From Burkholderiales bacterium (GTDB lineage Bacteria; Pseudomonadota; Gammaproteobacteria; Burkholderiales; Burkholderiaceae_C): 11,270 nucleotides of DNA. The notes under the pieces are model-generated. The model searched no databases and was not told where the DNA came from. It was given only the letters and a program-made list of their open reading frames with translations. Shown here piece after piece: positions 6,366-11,270 of the stretch (positions are counted from its first letter, which is position 1; each line of letters begins with the position of its first letter). Both the position numbers and the translations under genes were made by a program. The stretch is taken from the NCBI GenBank assembly GCA_947453585.1, contig CANGHQ010000025.1:1-11270 (forward strand), written 5' to 3'.

Positions 6366-8105
6366 TTATTCGTTGGTCACAGCCATGACTTCTTCGATGG
6401 AAGTCAGGCCCAGTTTCACCTTGTGCAGGCCCGAGTTGCGCAGGGAGCGCACGCCCTCGCGCTCAGACTGCGCGGCAATGTCCATAGCCGAGCCGTCGCG
6501 CAAGATGATGCGCTGGATTTCTTCGCTGATGGGCATCACCTGGTAAATACCGACACGCCCTTTGTAGCCGTTGTTGCAAGCGCTGCAGCCCAGCGCACGG
6601 TAGGGTTTCCAGGTGCCATCAAGGTCTGTTGGTTTAAAACCAGCGTCCAGCAAGGCCTCCCTGGGCACATCAGCGGGCAATTTGCATTTGGCACACAAGC
6701 GCCGGGCCAGTCGCTGCGCGGTGACCAGGACCACGCTCGACGCAATATTGAAAGGCGCCACGCCCATATTGCGCAGGCGCGTGATGGTGGTTGGCGCGTC
6801 GTTGGTGTGCAGGGTGGACATCACCATGTGCCCGGTTTGCGCCGCTTTGATGGAAATGTCGGCCGTCTCCAGGTCGCGAATCTCGCCGACCATGATGATG
6901 TCGGGATCCTGGCGCAAGAAAGACTTCAGGGCGACAGCAAACGTCAGACCAGCTTTTTCATTGACATTGACCTGGTTGACGCCGGGCAAGCTAATTTCGG
7001 ATGGATCCTCTGCGGTGGCGATATTTACGCCGGGTTGGTTCAGCAGGTTCAGGCAGGTATACAGCGAAACGGTCTTGCCCGAACCGGTGGGGCCGGTGAC
7101 CAGCACCATGCCGTAGGGTCGGCCAATGGCTTTGAGCAGGCGCTCTTTTTCCTCGGTTTCGTAGCCCAGCGCCTCGATTCCCATTTTGGCGCTGTTGGGG
7201 TCCAAAATCCGGATGACGATTTTTTCGCCGAAAAGCGTGGGCAGGGTGCTGACGCGAAAGTCAATGGTTTTGTCCCGCCCCATTTTGAGTTTCATGCGGC
7301 CGTCTTGCGGCAAGCGGCGCTCGGAGATATCCATGCGCGAAATCACCTTGATCCGCGAGGCGAGTTTTTCCTTGATACTGACAGGCGGAGACCCGATTTC
7401 GCGTAGCTCGCCGTCAATGCGAAAGCGCACCCGATAGGAAAATTCATAGGGCTCAAAATGCAGGTCCGACGCGCCCATGGAATAGGCGTCAAACAGCATT
7501 TTTTGCAAGAAGCGCACGACTGGGGCATCGTCAATTTCGTTGTCTTGCGGCGGCGCGTCCAATGGCGCGTCGTCTGCCACCTCCAGACTTTTCTCGTCAA
7601 ATTCACTGTTCAGGAATGCCGTCGAAAATTTTTCGGTGGCTTCGGTGAACCGGGTGACGTTGAGCTTCATGAGCTTGTCGAACTCAACAACAACCCATTC
7701 CACGGTCAACTGTGTGGCAAATTTTATTTTCTCTGCGGCCTCCCGGTTGGACGGGTCGGCGGTGGCGATCACCAGCACGTTGTTGCGCTTGCCCAAAGGC
7801 AAAAGCTGGTAATCCCGGCAAATTTTTTCGTCCAACAAATTGGTCTGCAGGCCCTCGATATTCAGGGCACTGAGATCCACCAGCGGTGCGATGAAGGCCT
7901 TGCAAAGCGTGTGCGCCAATGTGATGGACGAGACAGCACCCGAATCCACCAGCTCGGCCACAAAGCTCTTGTGGCTGGCGTGTGCCTTGCTGTAAAGCAT
8001 TTCCGCCGTTTTTTGGTCCAAAGTACCCGCCGCCACCAGCGCGCGACCAATACCAGACAGATTGCCTGTCAGGGACTCGGCGCTGGCGACGTCAAAATCG
8101 ATCAT
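6366..8105 (-). CDS. pilB: PilB, type IV pilus extension ATPase
   Basis: PilB is the hexameric cytoplasmic ATPase that powers pilus assembly. I start it at the ATG at 8105, giving 579 residues, a usual length. The frame remains open to 8309, but that part is an out-of-frame shadow of rfbC. An N-terminal MshEN/GSPII_E-type domain covers roughly 15-160. The ATPase core shows Walker A GPTGSGKT (338-345), the Asp box TAEDPSE (364-370), Walker B DPDIIMVGEIRD (400-411), the His box STLHTNDAPTT (430-440) and a C-terminal tetracysteine zinc site at Cys471, Cys474, Cys507 and Cys510. This cysteine set separates PilB from the retraction ATPase PilT. The start overlaps the rfbC stop as ATGA, and I see no Shine-Dalgarno sequence before it, so translation probably depends on ribosomes finishing rfbC. 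Confidence 0.97.
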   Translation of the reverse strand: MIDFDVASAESLTGNLSGIGRALVAAGTLDQKTAEMLYSKAHASHKSFVAELVDSGAVSSITLAHTLCKAFIAPLVDLSALNIEGLQTNLLDEKICRDYQLLPLGKRNNVLVIATADPSNREAAEKIKFATQLTVEWVVVEFDKLMKLNVTRFTEATEKFSTAFLNSEFDEKSLEVADDAPLDAPPQDNEIDDAPVVRFLQKMLFDAYSMGASDLHFEPYEFSYRVRFRIDGELREIGSPPVSIKEKLASRIKVISRMDISERRLPQDGRMKLKMGRDKTIDFRVSTLPTLFGEKIVIRILDPNSAKMGIEALGYETEEKERLLKAIGRPYGMVLVTGPTGSGKTVSLYTCLNLLNQPGVNIATAEDPSEISLPGVNQVNVNEKAGLTFAVALKSFLRQDPDIIMVGEIRDLETADISIKAAQTGHMVMSTLHTNDAPTTITRLRNMGVAPFNIASSVVLVTAQRLARRLCAKCKLPADVPREALLDAGFKPTDLDGTWKPYRALGCSACNNGYKGRVGIYQVMPISEEIQRIILRDGSAMDIAAQSEREGVRSLRNSGLHKVKLGLTSIEEVMAVTNE

Positions 8106-8638
8106 GGCTTGGTAAAAGGGTGCCCGAGGGCGTCCTTGGCAGACACCGCAGGCACGAGGCCGTCCAGCGGCCAGGCGATGTTGAGGTGGGCATCGTCCCA
8201 GGCCAGGCAGCGCTCGAATTCGGGCGCGTAGTAGTCCGTGGTCTTGTACAAAAACTCGGCGGACTCGGACAGCACCAGAAAACCGTGGGCCAGTCCGGCC
8301 GGTATCCACAGTTGGCGTTGGTTGTCAGCCGACAGGTGTTCTCCCACCCATTGGCCGTACGTGGGCGACTCCGGGCGAATGTCGACCACCACATCAAACA
8401 CTTCGCCAGCTACCACCCGCACCAGCTTGCCCTGTGGCTTTTTCACCTGGTAATGCAGCCCGCGCAGCACGCCGCGCGCAGACTTGGAATGGTTGTCCTG
8501 CACAAAATTGACGTCCAGCCCGGTAGCTGCCGCAAAGCCGCGGGCGTTGAAGCTTTCATAAAAAAAGCCCCGCGCGTCGCCAAACACGCGTGGTTCTATC
8601 AGCAAGACGTCGGCAATGGCGGTAGGTGTCGCCTTCAT
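8102..8638 (-). CDS. rfbC: RfbC (RmlC), dTDP-4-dehydrorhamnose 3,5-epimerase
   Basis: RfbC epimerises carbons 3 and 5 of dTDP-4-keto-6-deoxyglucose, the third step of dTDP-L-rhamnose synthesis. The 178-residue cupin protein aligns by eye with Salmonella RmlC along its whole length. Conserved landmarks include FGDARGFFYESF (19-30), FVQDNHSKS (45-53), LRGLHYQ (58-64), QLWIPAGLAHGF (109-120) and FLYKTTDYY (129-137). His62, Tyr131 and Asp169 correspond to the Salmonella active-site residues His63, Tyr133 and Asp170. The start shares one base with the rfbA stop (TGATG), with GGAAAAGG upstream as a ribosome-binding site. The stop overlaps the pilB start (ATGA, 8102-8105), an unusual partner for a nucleotide-sugar gene. 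Confidence 0.97.
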   Translation of the reverse strand: MKATPTAIADVLLIEPRVFGDARGFFYESFNARGFAAATGLDVNFVQDNHSKSARGVLRGLHYQVKKPQGKLVRVVAGEVFDVVVDIRPESPTYGQWVGEHLSADNQRQLWIPAGLAHGFLVLSESAEFLYKTTDYYAPEFERCLAWDDAHLNIAWPLDGLVPAVSAKDALGHPFTKP

Positions 8639-9537
8639 CAGTACACCTTTTCCGTCAAAAGGCGCAGCAGGTACTGGCCGTAGCCCGACTTGGCCAGCGG
8701 TTTGGCCAAGCGATCTAACTGTGCGTTGTCAATCCAGCCGCTGCGCCAGGCGATTTCTTCAGGCGCGGCCACTTTCAGGCCCTGGCGGTTTTCAATGGTG
8801 TGGATGAATTGGCTGGCCTCCAACATGGACTCGTGGGTGCCGGTATCGAGCCAGGCGTAGCCGCGGCCCATGGTTTGGACGTCCAGGGCGCCGCGTTCCA
8901 GGTACAGGCGGTTCAGGTCGGTAATTTCGAGTTCGCCCCGCGCCGAGGGTTTGACCGTCTTGGCCAGCTCCACCACCTGGCCGTCGTAAAAGTACAGGCC
9001 GGTGACGGCGTAGCGAGATTTCGGGGCGACTGGCTTTTCTTCCAGGCTGATGGCCCGACCGGCAGCGTCAAATTCGACCACGCCATAGCGCTCCGGGTCT
9101 TGCACCGCATAGGCAAAAACCGTGGCGCCCACGGTTTGCGCGCAGGCCGAACTCAGCAAAGTGGCGAAGTCGTGGCCGTAAAAAATGTTGTCGCCCAAGA
9201 CCAGGGCGCTGGGTGCGCCGTCCAAAAATGCTTCGCCAATCAAGAAAGCCTGCGCCAAACCGTCTGGGCTGGGCTGCACCGCGTAAGACAACTGCAAACC
9301 CCACTGGCTGCCGTCGCCCAGCAGTTGCTCAAAACGCGGCGTGTCCTGGGGGGTGGAAATGATCAATATTTCCCGAATACCGGCCAGCAGCAGGGTGCTC
9401 AGCGGGTAATAAATCATGGGCTTGTCGTAAATCGGCAGCAATTGTTTGCTCACCACCTGGGTGGCGGGATACAGGCGCGTGCCTGATCCGCCAGCCAGGA
9501 TGATGCCTTTGCGCTGCGGTGTGTTGGATTTACTCAT
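8638..9537 (-). CDS. rfbA: RfbA (RmlA), glucose-1-phosphate thymidylyltransferase
   Basis: RfbA joins dTTP and glucose-1-phosphate to form dTDP-glucose, the first and usually feedback-regulated step of the dTDP-rhamnose route. The start at 9537 gives 299 residues, close to the usual 290-300. The nucleotide-binding GGSGTRL is at 16-22, followed by SKQLLPIYDKPMIYYPLS (30-47). The metal-binding Asp116 lies in LGDNIFYG (114-121), EEKP at 166-169, and Asp231 in DTGTHESM (231-238). The start codon overlaps the rfbD stop as ATGA and has a good AGGAG ten bases upstream. The frame is open further upstream to 9774, but that part is inside rfbD and shows no family similarity. Confidence 0.97.
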   Translation of the reverse strand: MSKSNTPQRKGIILAGGSGTRLYPATQVVSKQLLPIYDKPMIYYPLSTLLLAGIREILIISTPQDTPRFEQLLGDGSQWGLQLSYAVQPSPDGLAQAFLIGEAFLDGAPSALVLGDNIFYGHDFATLLSSACAQTVGATVFAYAVQDPERYGVVEFDAAGRAISLEEKPVAPKSRYAVTGLYFYDGQVVELAKTVKPSARGELEITDLNRLYLERGALDVQTMGRGYAWLDTGTHESMLEASQFIHTIENRQGLKVAAPEEIAWRSGWIDNAQLDRLAKPLAKSGYGQYLLRLLTEKVY

Positions 9538-10451
9538 GTGGGCTTGGCTCCTAAAGTTTCTTGCAACATGCGTTGCACTCCAATTTGCCAAAGTGGCAAG
9601 TGTAATGAAAATGCCGACCGTAGTTTTTCGGTGTCCAGGCGCGAGTTCAGCGGGCGCTGGGCTGGCGTCGGATACTGGGCCGTTGAGGTGGCTTGCACCT
9701 GCTCGGGTCCGGCCTTGAGCGCCACGCCCATGGCGCGCGCCTGGGTCAGGACGAACTGGGCATATCCGCGCCAAGTGGTCTGGCCGTCGGCCGCGCAGTG
9801 GTAGGTGCCGGCCAGTTCGGGCCGGGCCATGGCGGGGCGCAGGGCGTGGGCGGTGACGTCGGCCAGCAGTTCGGCAGACGTGGGTGCGCCGATCTGGTCG
9901 TCTATCACGGTGAGCGACTCGCGGTCATCCGCCAGGCGCAGCATGGTCTTGGCAAAGTTGCCTCCGCGTGCGGCATAAACCCAACTGGTGCGAAAGATCA
10001 GGTGCTTGGCGCAAGCGGCCACCGCCAACTCGCCAGCGCGCTTGGTGCTGCCATAAACGCTGAGCGGCGCGCAGCGGTCGTCCTCTTTCCAGGGCGTGCT
10101 GCCGCTGCCGTCAAACACATAGTCGGTGGAATAGTGCACCAGCCAGGCGCCCAGGCGCTGAGCTTCAAGCGCCAATACGCCGGGCGCCAAGGCGTTGATG
10201 GCATGTGCGCGCTCGGGCTCTGTCTCGGCGCGGTCCACGGCGGTATAGGCGGCGGCGTTCACGATGATGTCGGGCGCCACCCGACGCACCGTGCGCGCCA
10301 GGCCGTCCAAATCACCCAGATCGCCGGATAGGTCGCCGTCGCCTGCGGCAGGCGCTGAGCCCAGGGCGACCACTTCGCCCAACACGGCCAGGCTGCGCTG
10401 CAGTTCCCAGCCTACCTGGCCGTTACAGCCCAAAAGCAAGATTTTCAGCAT
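9534..10451 (-). CDS. rfbD: RfbD (RmlD), dTDP-4-dehydrorhamnose reductase
   Basis: RfbD reduces dTDP-4-keto-L-rhamnose to dTDP-L-rhamnose with NAD(P)H, the last step of the pathway. The 305-residue short-chain dehydrogenase fold shows the N-terminal dinucleotide motif GCNGQVG (8-14), NAAAYTAVD (65-73), STDYVFDG (108-115), the catalytic Tyr133 and Lys137 in YGSTK, RTSWVY (154-159) and the substrate-binding RPLNSRLDT (266-274). It starts 12 bases after the rfbB stop with only a weak purine stretch upstream, and its stop overlaps the rfbA start (ATGA). Order rfbB-rfbD-rfbA-rfbC is the standard rml cluster order in Gram-negative bacteria. Confidence 0.97.
   Translation of the reverse strand: MLKILLLGCNGQVGWELQRSLAVLGEVVALGSAPAAGDGDLSGDLGDLDGLARTVRRVAPDIIVNAAAYTAVDRAETEPERAHAINALAPGVLALEAQRLGAWLVHYSTDYVFDGSGSTPWKEDDRCAPLSVYGSTKRAGELAVAACAKHLIFRTSWVYAARGGNFAKTMLRLADDRESLTVIDDQIGAPTSAELLADVTAHALRPAMARPELAGTYHCAADGQTTWRGYAQFVLTQARAMGVALKAGPEQVQATSTAQYPTPAQRPLNSRLDTEKLRSAFSLHLPLWQIGVQRMLQETLGAKPT
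9548..9552 (-). promoter_or_regulatory. Shine-Dalgarno site for rfbA
   Basis: On the minus strand AGGAG lies ten bases before the rfbA ATG at 9537, inside the last codons of rfbD. It supports that start over the longer open frame. It gives rfbA its own ribosome entry as well as coupling to rfbD. Confidence 0.6.
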
Positions 10452-10463
10452 GGGGTTTGCGCT

Positions 10464-11270
10464 TCAGGACTGTGCGTACTGCGTGGCCACCCAGTCGCGG
10501 TAGGCGCCGCTTTGCACCTGGGCCACCCAGTCGGGGTTCTCCAAGTACCACTGCACGGTTTTGCGAATGCCAGTCTCAAAGGTTTCAGCGGGCTTCCAGC
10601 CCAGTTCCTGCTCGATCTTGCGGGCGTCAATTGCGTAGCGGCGGTCGTGGCCGGGCCGGTCCGTGACGTAGCTGATCTGGCTGCGGTAGGACTGCAAATC
10701 GGCGCGCGGCTTGAGCTCGTCGAGCAGGTCGCAGACCGTGTGCACGATGTCCAGATTGGGCTTTTCGTTCCAGCCTCCAATGTTGTAAGTCTCGCCCAGG
10801 CGGCCCCCGGCCAGCACCGCCCGGATGGCGCTGCAGTGGTCTTTGACATACAGCCAATCGCGGATTTGCTGGCCGTCGCCGTACACCGGCAGCGGTTTTC
10901 CGGCCTGGGCGTTGACGATCATCAGCGGAATGAGCTTTTCCGGAAAGTGCAGCGGCCCGTAGTTGTTAGAGCAATTGGTGGTCAGCACCGGCAGGCCGTA
11001 GGTGTGGTGGTAAGCGCGCACCAAGTGGTCGCTGGCGGCTTTGCTGGCGCTGTAGGGGCTGTTGGGCTCGTAGCGGTGGGTTTCGGTAAACGCCGGGTCG
11101 CTGGCGGCTAGTGAGCCATAGACCTCGTCGGTGGACACGTGCAGCAGCCGAAACGCGGCTTTGGCCGGGGCGTCCAGCGTGGCCCAGTAGGCGCGCACTT
11201 GTTCGAGCAAGTGAAAAGTACCCACGATCTTGGTCTGTATGAACTCGCCCGGGCCCAGGATGGAGCGGTC
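10464..11270 (-). CDS. rfbB: RfbB (RmlB), dTDP-glucose 4,6-dehydratase (5' end missing)
   Basis: RfbB oxidises and dehydrates dTDP-glucose to dTDP-4-keto-6-deoxyglucose using bound NAD+, the second step of the pathway. The window contains 268 residues plus the stop. Translation is open through the right edge, beginning DRSILGPGEFIQTKIVGTF, which is the segment after the family's HxAAESHVDRS. About 90 N-terminal residues, including the Rossmann glycine motif, lie outside. The catalytic STDEVYG is at visible residues 46-52 and YSASK at 73-77. NNYGP, FPEKLIP and the C-terminal RPGHDRRYAID are all typical. A GTG near 11225 falls mid-domain and is not a real start. It is the first visible gene of the minus-strand block. 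Confidence 0.97.
   Translation of the reverse strand, partial: DRSILGPGEFIQTKIVGTFHLLEQVRAYWATLDAPAKAAFRLLHVSTDEVYGSLAASDPAFTETHRYEPNSPYSASKAASDHLVRAYHHTYGLPVLTTNCSNNYGPLHFPEKLIPLMIVNAQAGKPLPVYGDGQQIRDWLYVKDHCSAIRAVLAGGRLGETYNIGGWNEKPNLDIVHTVCDLLDELKPRADLQSYRSQISYVTDRPGHDRRYAIDARKIEQELGWKPAETFETGIRKTVQWYLENPDWVAQVQSGAYRDWVATQYAQS

Noticed and set aside
5120..7406. Long plus-strand open frames of over 400 and 500 codons opposite pilC and pilB
   Set aside because: They mirror well-supported pilC and pilB genes. Their translations are rich in His, Gln, Arg and Ala with no domain signature, typical of antisense frames in GC-rich DNA.
8106..8309. N-terminal extension of pilB
   Set aside because: The extra 68 codons are rfbC read in another frame, with no PilB similarity. 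The ATG at 8105 overlaps the rfbC stop and gives the usual length.
9538..9774. N-terminal extension of rfbA
   Set aside because: The extension lies within rfbD. The ATG at 9537 has AGGAG upstream and places GGSGTRL at residue 16, as expected.
1..11270. Mobile elements, CRISPR arrays, tRNA or rRNA genes, toxin-antitoxin or defence genes
   Set aside because: Reading both strands, I found no repeat array, transposase, inverted terminal repeat or RNA gene. Almost every base is covered by recognised genes of uniform composition.

Overview
The window is ordinary, gene-dense chromosomal DNA from a GC-rich Gram-negative bacterium. The protein sequences and gene order point to Betaproteobacteria, order Burkholderiales, most likely Comamonadaceae (Rhodoferax/Polaromonas-like). 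That placement is inferred from remembered family sequences and synteny, not from a search. I see no tRNA, rRNA, CRISPR array, insertion sequence, phage gene or long repeat. The longest clear non-coding stretch is only 45 bases, between the two converging gene sets.

Left part, plus strand (1-2622): the first 20 bases may be the last codons of secA. Three tightly packed genes follow: argJ (arginine biosynthesis), a DUF815 P-loop ATPase of unknown role starting at GTG, and a MutT-type Nudix hydrolase whose start overlaps the ATPase stop (ATGA).

Right part, minus strand (11270 down to 2668): ten genes run in one direction with no gap over 22 bases: rfbB (5' end cut off by the window edge), rfbD, rfbA, rfbC, pilB, pilC, pilD, coaE, zapD, yacG. 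Five of the nine junctions are overlaps of 1-4 bases, so the block is probably one transcription unit read from outside the right edge. The first four genes encode the complete glucose-1-phosphate to dTDP-L-rhamnose pathway. The next three encode the type IV pilus assembly ATPase, platform protein and prepilin peptidase. The last three are housekeeping genes: dephospho-CoA kinase, a Z-ring factor and a small zinc-finger gyrase inhibitor.

The coaE-zapD-yacG / mutT arrangement, with mutT converging on yacG, is an old proteobacterial neighbourhood also present in E. coli next to secA. The most notable local features are the direct ATGA coupling of rfbC to pilB, which ties nucleotide-sugar synthesis to pilus assembly, and a possible in-frame continuity between a SecA-like tail and argJ at the left edge. 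I found no convincing undescribed system.
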